64,000 nt of DNA from Phycicoccus duodecadis (GTDB lineage: Bacteria; Actinomycetota; Actinomycetes; Actinomycetales; Dermatophilaceae): the NCBI RefSeq assembly GCF_002846495.1, contig NZ_PJNE01000001.1, positions 2,170,001-2,234,000 on the forward strand, given 5' to 3'. A program made the translations under genes and the position numbers. Below are positions 1 through 7,177 of the stretch, piece by piece (within the stretch, counting starts at the first letter, position 1; every line of letters begins with the position of its first letter). The notes beneath the pieces are model-generated. The model saw nothing but the letters and a program-made list of their open reading frames with translations. It did not search any database and was not told where the DNA came from.

Positions 1-343
1 CGGTCAGGCTCACGGCCGCCTGGAGGTTGCTCGCGGCGTCGCGGCGGGGCAGGACGTGCTCGGAGTGGGTGGCCCCCGCGTACACGGCGAAGCCGAGGCA
101 GAGGGCGACCATGGCCGCCGCGGCCCCGCGCGTTGCGCGCACCCCCGGCAGGCCGCGCACGGCCCAGGACGAGGCTGCCGCCGCCAGCACGGCCACCGGC
201 CAGCCGACCCAGGGGGTCCACCAGCCCAGCGCGGCCGCGACCCCGCCGACGGCCGACACCAGGACGACCCAGAGGCCGGCGCCGAGTCCCACGGCGGTGA
301 GGACCGCGCCCGGTGCGTCGAGGCTCGCGGGGCGTCGGCTCAT
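1..343 (-). CDS. Multi-spanning membrane protein, N-terminal part only (cut by window edge)
   Basis: Reading leftward from an ATG at 343, the frame stays open to the window edge (114 codons), so the stop codon lies outside. Three hydrophobic segments are visible at about residues 12-40, 44-62 and 73-91, with an arginine-containing linker between the second and third. After the third comes HSEHVLPRRD and a more soluble stretch. This resembles the beginning of large integral-membrane glycosyltransferases of actinobacteria, but too little is present to assign a family. A TAGGCT box on the same strand, 8 nt before the ATG, suggests a leaderless or nearly leaderless message. The gene diverges from the TIGR03089 gene. 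Confidence 0.6.
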   Translation of the reverse strand, partial: MSRRPASLDAPGAVLTAVGLGAGLWVVLVSAVGGVAAALGWWTPWVGWPVAVLAAAASSWAVRGLPGVRATRGAAAAMVALCLGFAVYAGATHSEHVLPRRDAASNLQAAVSLT

Positions 344-351
344 GGCACCCG

Positions 352-380
352 AGCCTAGCCGCGGGCTCCGTTGCTACCGT
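352..380. promoter_or_regulatory. Facing -10 boxes of a divergent, near-leaderless promoter pair
   Basis: In the 45-bp gap between the leftward membrane protein (ATG 343) and the rightward TIGR03089 gene (ATG 389) there is TAGGCT on the minus strand (352-357) and TACCGT on the plus strand (375-380). Each fits the actinobacterial TANNNT -10 consensus and sits 8 nt from its start codon, leaving almost no 5' leader. No convincing -35 boxes are seen. The assignment is from pattern only. Confidence 0.45.
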
Positions 381-388
381 GCGAGGCG

Positions 389-1114
389 ATGGCCACCACG
401 ACCCCGCCCGCCGCCCTGCTCGCCCGCCTCGTCGCGGCCGACCCCGGGCGCCCCCGCATCACTGTCTACGACGACACCGGCGGGCCGACCCGCGGCGAGC
501 GCATCGAGCTCTCGGCCCGGGTGCTCGCCAACTGGGTCGCCAAGGCCGCCAACCTCCTCCAGGACGAGCTCGACGCTGGCCCGGGCAGCACCGTCCGCCT
601 CGACCTGCCGCCGCACTGGCGCACCCTGTACTGGGCCTTCGCCTCGTGGTCGGTGGGCGCGTGCGTCGAGCTGCCGGGGGCTGAGGCCGGCGGCGCGCCG
701 GACGTGCTGGTCACCGACGACCCCGAGGTGGCGGCGACGTCCGACGCCGACCGCGTGGTCGTCGTGACGCTGGCCGCCCTGGCCCGGTCGGCCGGCGCGC
801 CGGTGCCGGGCGGCGCCGTCGACGAGGCACGCGACCTGTCCACCCACGGTGACGTCTTCGAGCCCTACGACCTGCCGGATGACGACGCCGAGGCGCTGCG
901 GTCCTCCGGCGGGTCGACGACCTTCGAGGGCCTGGTTCCCACGGCGGCCGCCGGCGGCCGGGTGCACGTGGCGACGAGCGACGTGGGCGACCTCCTGCGG
1001 GTGACCCTGGGGGTGTGGGCCGGCGACGGGTCGCTGGTACTCACCCGCGGCGCGCCCGACGACGACGTGCTGGCCGCGCGGCTCACCAGCGAGGGCGTCA
1101 CCCGCGAGGCCTGA
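389..1114 (+). CDS. TIGR03089 family protein
   Basis: The 241-residue protein matches the actinobacterial TIGR03089 family, a group of unknown function that looks like a shortened relative of AMP-binding (acyl-adenylate) enzymes. The N-terminal region with RITVYDDTGG and LSARVLANWVAKAANLL is typical. There is no signal peptide or membrane segment, so it should be cytoplasmic. A TTG at 371 would extend it by six residues. The ATG at 389 is preferred because a TACCGT -10 box lies 8 nt before it. From memory, the Mycobacterium tuberculosis homologue stands next to an LCP gene in a region that also holds fadE25, purEK and birA-accD5-accE5-maf, which agrees with the rest of this window. Confidence 0.8.
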   Translation: MATTTPPAALLARLVAADPGRPRITVYDDTGGPTRGERIELSARVLANWVAKAANLLQDELDAGPGSTVRLDLPPHWRTLYWAFASWSVGACVELPGAEAGGAPDVLVTDDPEVAATSDADRVVVVTLAALARSAGAPVPGGAVDEARDLSTHGDVFEPYDLPDDDAEALRSSGGSTTFEGLVPTAAAGGRVHVATSDVGDLLRVTLGVWAGDGSLVLTRGAPDDDVLAARLTSEGVTREA

Positions 1115-1142
1115 GCACCGAGGGTAGGGACATCCGCGGCGC

Positions 1143-1654
1143 CTCTCGGATGCTCCCGGCCAGGGCGCAGCCCACCGCGAACACGCCACACCGCACCCCT
1201 CTCGGATGCACCCGACCAGGGAGCAGCCCACCGCGAACACGCCACACCGCATCCCTCTCGGATGCTCCCGGCCAGGGAGCAGCCCACCGCGAACACGCCA
1301 CACCGCACCCCTCTCGGATGCACCCGACCAGGGAGCAGCCCACCGCGAACACGCCACACCGCATCCCTCTCGGATGCACCCGACCAGGGAGCACCTACGT
1401 GCTCCTCCAACGGGAGCAACCGAGAGCGCGGAGACACACCCCTCACCCCGCGGCCCGCTCCCCCACCGGGAGCAACCGAGAGGGCAGCACGACACACCCC
1501 CACCCCGCGGCCCGCTCCCCCACCGGGAGCAACCGAGAGGGCAGCACGACACACCCCCGCCCCAACGGCCCGCTCCCCCACCGGGAGCATCCGAGAGGAG
1601 ACGGCCGCATACCCCACCCCAGCGGCCCGCTCCCTCAGCGGGAGCATCCAAGAG
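1143..1654. repeat. Ten-copy mirrored repeat array (five direct units facing five inverted units)
   Basis: This fills most of the 609-bp gap between two converging genes (ending at 1114 and 1724). On the left a 56-bp unit is repeated in tandem. Its 16-nt core CTCTCGGATGCWCCCG starts at 1143, 1199, 1255, 1311 and 1367, with units alternating between a CTCCCGGCC and a CACCCGACC form. On the right the reverse complement core CGGGAGCAWCCGAGAG starts at 1411, 1467, 1524, 1582 and 1639, spaced 56-58 bp. The two halves meet at a 7-bp hairpin (1388-1394 with 1399-1405, loop CTAC). Each left core therefore pairs with a right core around one centre near 1397. It could fold into one very long imperfect hairpin or cruciform. 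No coding frame here looks genuine. Confidence 0.9.
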
Positions 1655-1723
1655 GGGGCGACGACGCACCCCACCCGCGGCCGGGTACGAGGCGCGACCG
1701 CGACCGGAGCGCCGGCGGCCGGC

Positions 1724-3409
1724 TCAGCGCATCCGCGCCTCGACGGCCTTCCAGGTGAGCGTGGCGACGACGCCGGTCTGGGCCAGGTGCGCGGCCTTCT
1801 GCGCGGCCTTGACGGCCGCCTCGGTGGCGGGGCCGTAGGAACCGTCGGCCGTGATCCGCAGCGCACGCTGCAGCGCGGAGACCGACGACCCGTGGGCCCC
1901 CCGCTTGAGCACGACGCCCCAGTAGGGCAGCAGCGGGTGCACGGTCCGCTCGATGGCGTCCCAGGTGCGGCGGTCGACCGCGCCGGTGACGGGCAGCTTG
2001 GCCGCCTTCTGGAAAACCTTGACCCGGCTCTCGGTGGCGGGGCCGAACCCGCCGTCGACGGCGAGACCGCCGATGCCGCGCTGGAGGACCTTGACGGCCG
2101 TCCCGCTGGCACCGCGCTTGAGGAGGCTCGCCTTGTAGGCGGTGAACTCGGTGCTCAGGCTCGGGGTGGCGACGGCGGTGCCGGTCGAGCCGGTGGGTCT
2201 CGGCGTGGCGGCGGCCGGAGTGGTGGCGGCGACCAGGACCTTCCAGTCCTTGGCGTCGATGACGCCGTCGACCGCGAGGCCCTTGCTCTTCTGCCAGACC
2301 TTGACCCGCGCCAGGGTGGCCGGGCCGAAGGAGCCGTCGGTGGCGAGGCCACCCACGGCCCGCTGCATCGCCGTGACGGCCGCGCCGCGGCTCCAGAGCC
2401 GCAGGGTCACGCCGGCGTACCGCGCGAGGGGCGAGGTGGCCGGGGTCGAGACCGAGCCCGCCGGGGGCGTCGCCGGCGTCGGGGTGGGCGTGGCCGGGGC
2501 GGGCGGGGTGGGGGTGGCCGGGACGGGTGTGCTCGAGCCGGTGTCGGCGATGAGGGCGTTCCAGACCCGGCTGTCGACGACACCGGTGACGGTCAGGCCC
2601 TTCGACTGCTGGTAGGCCCTGACCCGGGTCTCGGTCGCGGGCCCGAACGAGCTGTCGACCACCAGGCCGCCCATGGCCTTCTGGAGCACCGAGACCGCGC
2701 TGCCGCTCGAGCCACGCCGCAGCGTGACGTTGACGTAGTCCTTGAGGTTCGTCGACGGCGGGGTCGTCGGCACCGGCGTGCTGCCGGCCCTGGGCCCGGT
2801 CAGGTAGCTCGTCACCGGAACGCCGGTCCACCACGAGGTGCGGGCGTACGCGCCGTCCCAGGTGAAGGACAGGTGGATGTGGTCGCGGTGCGGCGAGGAG
2901 CCGGTGTACGCCGTCCAGCCACGCTCGGGCGCCCACGCCTTCCAGATCTGCCGGTTCCAGATCATGTAGTTGATGCCGAAGCGGCGCGCCATCGCGGCTG
3001 GCCGGCCCTGTGCGTCGGGCGCCGCCAGCCAACGGGTCAGCGCGTTGCCCAGGGCCAGGTCGGCCGGCTTGCTGGCGTCGAGCATCCAGTCGAGCGCGCG
3101 GCCCTCGCCGTGCTCCTGGTCGCACTTGCGCAGCACGCCGTAGACGTGCGACCCGTAGGTGGCGTTGAGCAGCTTCGCGAAGGCGATGGGGCCCGGCTGG
3201 CTCTCGGTGAGGCAGAGCACGCCCTTCTGGTAGGGCGGGGCGACGTCCAGCCCGCTCGGCAGGCTCCGGCTCGGCTTCGGGAAGGGGATGGTCGCCGCGT
3301 GGGCGGCGCCCCCGGCCAGCGGCAGCGCGATGACGGACGCCGACAGCGCCCCGAGGGCGCGGGCGGGGCCGCGCCAGGGGGACGGCGAGGCGTGCTTGGG
3401 CAGGGCCAC
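1724..3409 (-). CDS. Secreted protein with four peptidoglycan-binding modules and an N-terminal ARB-07466-like (M15-like) domain
   Basis: The 561-residue protein starts at GTG 3409. It has a basic N-terminus and a hydrophobic core ending in GGAAHA (residues 33-38), a likely signal peptide. Residues 50-190 hold the QEHGEGRALDWM and SPHRDHIHLSF motifs of the ARB-07466/M15-like metallo fold, with candidate metal ligands H100, D107, H177 and H179. Four PG_binding_1 modules follow at about 225-288, 333-393, 427-487 and 497-556, each with an LRRG-type start and an FGPAT motif. The first three are separated by Pro/Thr-rich linkers. It probably acts on or binds the cell wall outside the membrane. The leader contains an 8-bp hairpin (3434-3441 with 3451-3458). 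Whether the N-terminal domain is enzymatically active is not certain. Confidence 0.85.
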   Translation of the reverse strand: MALPKHASPSPWRGPARALGALSASVIALPLAGGAAHAATIPFPKPSRSLPSGLDVAPPYQKGVLCLTESQPGPIAFAKLLNATYGSHVYGVLRKCDQEHGEGRALDWMLDASKPADLALGNALTRWLAAPDAQGRPAAMARRFGINYMIWNRQIWKAWAPERGWTAYTGSSPHRDHIHLSFTWDGAYARTSWWTGVPVTSYLTGPRAGSTPVPTTPPSTNLKDYVNVTLRRGSSGSAVSVLQKAMGGLVVDSSFGPATETRVRAYQQSKGLTVTGVVDSRVWNALIADTGSSTPVPATPTPPAPATPTPTPATPPAGSVSTPATSPLARYAGVTLRLWSRGAAVTAMQRAVGGLATDGSFGPATLARVKVWQKSKGLAVDGVIDAKDWKVLVAATTPAAATPRPTGSTGTAVATPSLSTEFTAYKASLLKRGASGTAVKVLQRGIGGLAVDGGFGPATESRVKVFQKAAKLPVTGAVDRRTWDAIERTVHPLLPYWGVVLKRGAHGSSVSALQRALRITADGSYGPATEAAVKAAQKAAHLAQTGVVATLTWKAVEARMR

Positions 3410-3677
3410 GGGTTACTCCATCGACGAAAAATGGCGCCCGGGGCAGGGGACCGGGCGCGCTCGTCGGTCCACGTCCCGGACGTCACATCCGTCACGCCAG
3501 ACCTACGAGCACCACAGTTGTCTCACCTGCCACGCACGGTCGCAACACGTTCCGACGAATTACAGGGATGTACTTCGCGCTCGACGTCTCCGGACCGAGG
3601 ATCCTCCGGCCGCGCCGCCGCGCAACGCACCGATCCTCCCCCGCGGAGGGCCTCGCCTCCGCGGGAGCACCGGGCGC

Positions 3678-3683
3678 TAAGGT
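3678..3683 (+). promoter_or_regulatory. -10 box for leaderless scoAB transcription
   Basis: TAAGGT ends 7 nt before the ATG at 3691. This is the spacing expected when transcription starts on the A of the start codon. No ribosome-binding site is visible before that ATG, which supports a leaderless message and the choice of start. Confidence 0.45.
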
Positions 3684-3690
3684 GTCATGT

Positions 3691-4479
3691 ATGGACAAAG
3701 TCGTCTCCACCCCCGCCGAGGCCGTGGCCGGGATCACCGACGGGGCCAGCCTGGCCGTCGGGGGTTTCGGGCTCGTCGGTGTGCCCTCCGTCCTCATCGC
3801 CGAGCTGCACCGCGCCGGCGTCCGTGACCTCGAGGCGTTCTCGAACAACTGCGGGGTCGACGACTGGGGCCTCGGCATCCTGCTGCAGAGCAAGCAGCTC
3901 CGCCGGATGGTCGCCAGCTACGTCGGCGAGAACAAGGAGTTCGCCCGCCAGTTCCTCGAGGGCGAGCTCGAGGTCGAGCTGACACCCCAGGGCACGCTGG
4001 CCGAGCGGCTGCGTGCCGGCGGCTCCGGCATCCCCGCCTTCTACACCCCCACGGGCGTCGGCAGCCAGGTCGCCGACGGTGGCCTGCCCTGGCGCTACGA
4101 CGGGAAGGGCGGCGTCGCCGTCTCCTCCCCCGCCAAGGAGGTGCGCGTCTTCACCGTCGACGGCCGCGAGCGCGAGTACGTGCTCGAGCACGCGATCGTC
4201 GCCGACTTCGGCCTGGTGCGCGCCTGGAAGGGCGACCGGCACGGCAACCTCGTGTTCAACAAGTCGGCCCGGAACTTCAACCCCCTGGCCGCGATGGCGG
4301 GGAAGGTCACCATCGCCGAGGTCGAGGAGCTCGTCGAGCCCGGCGAGATCGACCCGCAGGAGGTCCACCTCCCCGGCATCTACGTACACCGCGTGCTCCC
4401 CCTCACCCCCGAGCAGGCCGCCGACAAGCGCATCGAGAAGCGCACCGTCACCGCCGCGACCGACACCCCGGAGGCCTGA
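3691..4479 (+). CDS. scoA: 3-oxoacid CoA-transferase subunit A
   Basis: The 262-residue protein is the alpha subunit of a class I CoA-transferase (succinyl-CoA:3-ketoacid or acetate/butyrate-acetoacetate type). Family features are the N-terminal [16 protein letters not shown] stretch, the [11 protein letters not shown] motif and the GRDRHGN-like region reading [11 protein letters not shown]. With subunit B it moves CoA from succinyl-CoA or another donor to a 3-ketoacid such as acetoacetate, in the cytoplasm. Start ATG 3691 is chosen over upstream in-frame codons because the family begins near MDKV and a -10 box lies 7 nt before it. Subunit B starts 1 nt after its stop, so the two are made from one message. 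The exact substrate cannot be read from the sequence. Confidence 0.9.
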   Translation: MDKVVSTPAEAVAGITDGASLAVGGFGLVGVPSVLIAELHRAGVRDLEAFSNNCGVDDWGLGILLQSKQLRRMVASYVGENKEFARQFLEGELEVELTPQGTLAERLRAGGSGIPAFYTPTGVGSQVADGGLPWRYDGKGGVAVSSPAKEVRVFTVDGREREYVLEHAIVADFGLVRAWKGDRHGNLVFNKSARNFNPLAAMAGKVTIAEVEELVEPGEIDPQEVHLPGIYVHRVLPLTPEQAADKRIEKRTVTAATDTPEA

Positions 4480-4480
4480 C

Positions 4481-5119
4481 ATGCCCCTGACCCGCCAGCA
4501 GATGGCCGCCCGCGCCGCCGCCGAGCTGCACGACGGCTCCTACGTCAACCTCGGCATCGGCCTGCCCACCCTCGTGCCCAACCACGTGCCCGACGACGTC
4601 GAGATCGTCCTGCAGTCCGAGAACGGCATCCTCGGCGTCGGCGCCTACCCCACCGACGACGCCGTCGACCCCGACCTGGTCAACGCCGGCAAGGAGACCG
4701 TCACGGTCCGCCGCGGCGCCTCGTACTTCGACTCGGCGCTCTCCTTCGGGATGATCCGCGGCGGCAAGGTCGACGCCGCCATCCTGGGCGCCATGCAGGT
4801 CTCGGCCGCCGGCGACATCGCCAACTGGATGATCCCCGGCAAGATGGTCAAGGGGATGGGCGGCGCCATGGACCTGGTGCACGGCGCCCAGCACGTCATC
4901 GTGCTGATGGAGCACGTGGCCAAGGACGGCTCGCACAAGATCGTCCAGGAGTGCTCGCTGCCGCTGACGGGCAAGGCGGTGGTGCAGCGCATCATCACCG
5001 ACCTCGCGGTCATCGACGTGACCGATGCCGGGCTGGTCCTGCGCGAGCTGGCGCCCGACGTCACCGAGGAGCAGGTCCGCGAGGCCACCGGCGCCCCCCT
5101 GACCGTCGACCTCGCCTGA
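4481..5119 (+). CDS. scoB: 3-oxoacid CoA-transferase subunit B
   Basis: The 212-residue beta subunit partners the preceding gene, with stop and start separated by a single base. The catalytic glutamate that forms the CoA thioester sits in QSENGILG (about residues 46-53). The glycine-rich [11 protein letters not shown] segment near residue 25 and the [11 protein letters not shown] segment are also typical. Its length is normal for the family. The start at ATG 4481 is fixed by the tight spacing to scoA. It acts in ketone-body or short-chain acid CoA transfer. The gene ends in a convergent junction with the SpoIID-domain gene. Confidence 0.92.
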   Translation: MPLTRQQMAARAAAELHDGSYVNLGIGLPTLVPNHVPDDVEIVLQSENGILGVGAYPTDDAVDPDLVNAGKETVTVRRGASYFDSALSFGMIRGGKVDAAILGAMQVSAAGDIANWMIPGKMVKGMGGAMDLVHGAQHVIVLMEHVAKDGSHKIVQECSLPLTGKAVVQRIITDLAVIDVTDAGLVLRELAPDVTEEQVREATGAPLTVDLA

Positions 5120-5127
5120 CGCCCCAC

Positions 5128-5185
5128 GGCGGCGGTGCGCCGCGGCGGCGGTGCGCCGCGGCGGTCCCACCCACCGCGGCGCACC
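5128..5185. terminator. GC-rich tandem repeat and hairpin at a convergent junction
   Basis: A 16-bp unit, GGCGGCGGTGCGCCGC, is repeated at 5128-5143 and 5144-5159, followed by a partial copy. The segment GGTGCGCCGCGG (5150-5161) pairs with its exact reverse complement at 5174-5185 (12-bp stem, 12-nt loop). It lies between scoB (ends 5119) and the leftward SpoIID gene (ends 5189). It could terminate both directions, although there is no T-tract. Confidence 0.5.
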
Positions 5186-5188
5186 CGC

Positions 5189-7177
5189 TCAGCTGTCGAT
5201 GTCGAGGAACGAGCCCCAGCCGCTGCCGACCTGGACCCGCCCGAGCCAGGTGCCGGTGCCGCTGCTGCGGTAGAGCCACAGGCGGCCCGCGGAGTCACGG
5301 GCGAGCAGGTCGGGATGACCGTCGCCGTCGAAGTCGCCCGGCCCGGTGAGCTGGCTGTAGGTGCTCCACCCGCTGCCCACGACCCGCATCCCCGTGCGCA
5401 CGCCGGTCGGTGAGAACGAGTACAGCCGCAGCGCCCCGGTCCGGTCGCGGGCCAGGATGTCCGAGCCCCCGTCGCCGTCGAAGTCGCCCACGGGGGTGAG
5501 CTCGCGCAGGCTCCCCCAGCCGGAGCCCAGCGAGGTCCGCCCGAGCCAGCTGCCGCTGCCGTCGCCGCGGTAGATCCAGAGGACGCCCGCACTGTCGCGA
5601 GCCACCAGGTCGGGGAAGCCGTCGCCGGTCAGGTCACCGGGCCCGACGATCTCGCTGTACCCGCGCCACCCGCTCCCGACCCGTCGAGCCGGGCCGAGGG
5701 TGCCGTCGGGCTGCACGGGTCGCAGCTCGAGATACCCGGCGGTCGTCACGACCAGCACGTCGTCGAGCCCGTCGCCGTCGAGGTCACCGGGCGAGAGCAC
5801 CTGCCGGATGCCGGTGGCGGCGGCGGCCAGGACGCGCGGCTTCAGCCAGCCGCCCCGCCCGTTCCCCGGGTAGAGGAGGAGGCGGCTGCTGCCGTCGCGC
5901 CCCACGACGTCGCTGAAGGCGTTGGCGGCGAGGTCGGCCCCCACCGAGTCGGCCTCGGGGGCGTAGTAGGTCGACTTCAGGCCGAACTGCGACTGGAACC
6001 GGCTGCCGGTGACCGTGACCGTGCCCCCGGTGCCCACCAGGTCGACCGAGACGGCTCGGCCGCCCCAGCGCCCGTGGCCGTCGCGCCGGACGACGATCTC
6101 GCGGAAGGTGCCGATCGCCGGCCACGCACGCTCGATCGAGGCCGCAGCGATCCGGACCCGCCAGGTCGCGTTCGGGGTGCTGAAGCCCGCCTCGTAGGGG
6201 TCCTTCTGGCTCACCAGGTACGGCGCGTTGGCGGCGGCGGTCTGGCCCCCGTTGTAGGCGCTGAACATGGCCGTGACGACCGACCCGCCGTAGGTGAGCA
6301 CGACCCCGGAGGTGGCGTCGACGGCGGCCGTCGACGCGGTGTACTCGGTCGGGCGCCCCGAGTAGACCTGGCACGCGGTGGTGTCGCAGATGTCCCAGGC
6401 GCCGGAGGCGCCGAGCCGGGCCGCAGCGTAGGTGCGGGCGGCCACGGCCTGGGCCGCGAGGCCCTGCGCGTGCCAGCTGGGCGGCATCTCGCTGGGCACC
6501 ACCGAGTAGAGGTACTGCTCGAGGTTCAGGGTGTTCACGGTGTCGAGCGACGACGCGCCGTTCGGGACCGCGCTCACCCAGCCGCGGTAGTCGCGCGTCG
6601 AGCCGCTCGGCAGCACGACCGTCACCGTCGAGGTCGACGCCCAGCTGGTGGTGCGGAACATGACGTCCGGCGCGCTCGCCAGCGGGCAGGACGAGCTCTC
6701 CTCGACCCAGCCACCGGCCGCGGTCGAGCGACGCTCGAGGGTCCACCCGCTCGCCCCGCGCGCCACCCGCCACTGCGTGGTGTCGGCACTGACGGGCAGG
6801 GTCTGGGTGCACGTCCCCGCGGCGACGAGCAGCCCGGCCGCCGGCAGCACCGTCAGGGGCGCGCCGCGCAGGGCCGAGAGCTGGACGCGGATGGTCCGGC
6901 CCGCGTACCCGTCCTGCTGGGTCGTGCCCGGGTAGTAGAACGCCACGATCTCGCGCCAGGTCAGGCCCTGGGTGGCCGCCCCGTACGCGCCCCACTGCGA
7001 CATCCCGATGCCGTGGCCCCAGCCGCGCCCGGCCAGGGTGAAGACCGGCGAGGTCTGCGCGTGCGCCGGTGCCGCGACGCCGAGCGCGCCCAGCAGCATC
7101 CCGACGACGAGACCCACGACGGCACCGGCCCGCGACCGGCGACGGAGCCCGGTGGCCCCGAACCGCAGCGCGTTCAT
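5189..7177 (-). CDS. Secreted SpoIID/LytB-domain protein with C-terminal FG-GAP/VCBS repeats
   Basis: This 662-residue protein has a signal peptide (hydrophobic core about 18-37, ending APAHA at 36-40). A SpoIID/LytB domain starts with GRGWGHGIGMSQWGAYG (50-66) and runs to about residue 400. It includes the YLYSVVPSEMPPSW and AQAVAARTYA motifs that in this family surround the catalytic region acting on peptidoglycan glycan strands. From about 420 to the end there are repeated units of the type GDLDGDGLDDVLV and LARDSAGRLWLY, calcium-binding-like FG-GAP/VCBS blades. Its ATG overlaps the stop of the amidase gene upstream (ATGA at 7174-7177), so the two are probably co-translated. It is likely a cell-wall remodelling enzyme, not a sporulation protein, since no sporulation genes are nearby. 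Confidence 0.85.
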   Translation of the reverse strand: MNALRFGATGLRRRSRAGAVVGLVVGMLLGALGVAAPAHAQTSPVFTLAGRGWGHGIGMSQWGAYGAATQGLTWREIVAFYYPGTTQQDGYAGRTIRVQLSALRGAPLTVLPAAGLLVAAGTCTQTLPVSADTTQWRVARGASGWTLERRSTAAGGWVEESSSCPLASAPDVMFRTTSWASTSTVTVVLPSGSTRDYRGWVSAVPNGASSLDTVNTLNLEQYLYSVVPSEMPPSWHAQGLAAQAVAARTYAAARLGASGAWDICDTTACQVYSGRPTEYTASTAAVDATSGVVLTYGGSVVTAMFSAYNGGQTAAANAPYLVSQKDPYEAGFSTPNATWRVRIAAASIERAWPAIGTFREIVVRRDGHGRWGGRAVSVDLVGTGGTVTVTGSRFQSQFGLKSTYYAPEADSVGADLAANAFSDVVGRDGSSRLLLYPGNGRGGWLKPRVLAAAATGIRQVLSPGDLDGDGLDDVLVVTTAGYLELRPVQPDGTLGPARRVGSGWRGYSEIVGPGDLTGDGFPDLVARDSAGVLWIYRGDGSGSWLGRTSLGSGWGSLRELTPVGDFDGDGGSDILARDRTGALRLYSFSPTGVRTGMRVVGSGWSTYSQLTGPGDFDGDGHPDLLARDSAGRLWLYRSSGTGTWLGRVQVGSGWGSFLDIDS

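Noticed and set aside
1143..1654. CRISPR array
   Set aside because: The sequence between the 16-nt cores is itself repeated, not unique spacer, and the second half is inverted. No cas gene is present.
3410..3560. c-di-AMP riboswitch in the leader of the peptidoglycan-binding gene
   Set aside because: Such leaders are common before actinobacterial wall hydrolases, so I looked for the conserved core on the minus strand. The GGGGAACC-type elements are absent and only a simple 8-bp hairpin is seen.
1262..3982. Long rightward open frame of about 900 codons
   Set aside because: It runs through the repeat array and antisense to the peptidoglycan-binding gene, with low-complexity Arg/Gly/Pro sequence. 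It is a GC-driven shadow.
5189..7177. Sporulation gene spoIID
   Set aside because: The SpoIID/LytB domain is common in non-sporulating actinobacteria; no other sporulation gene is nearby, and the protein carries surface VCBS repeats.
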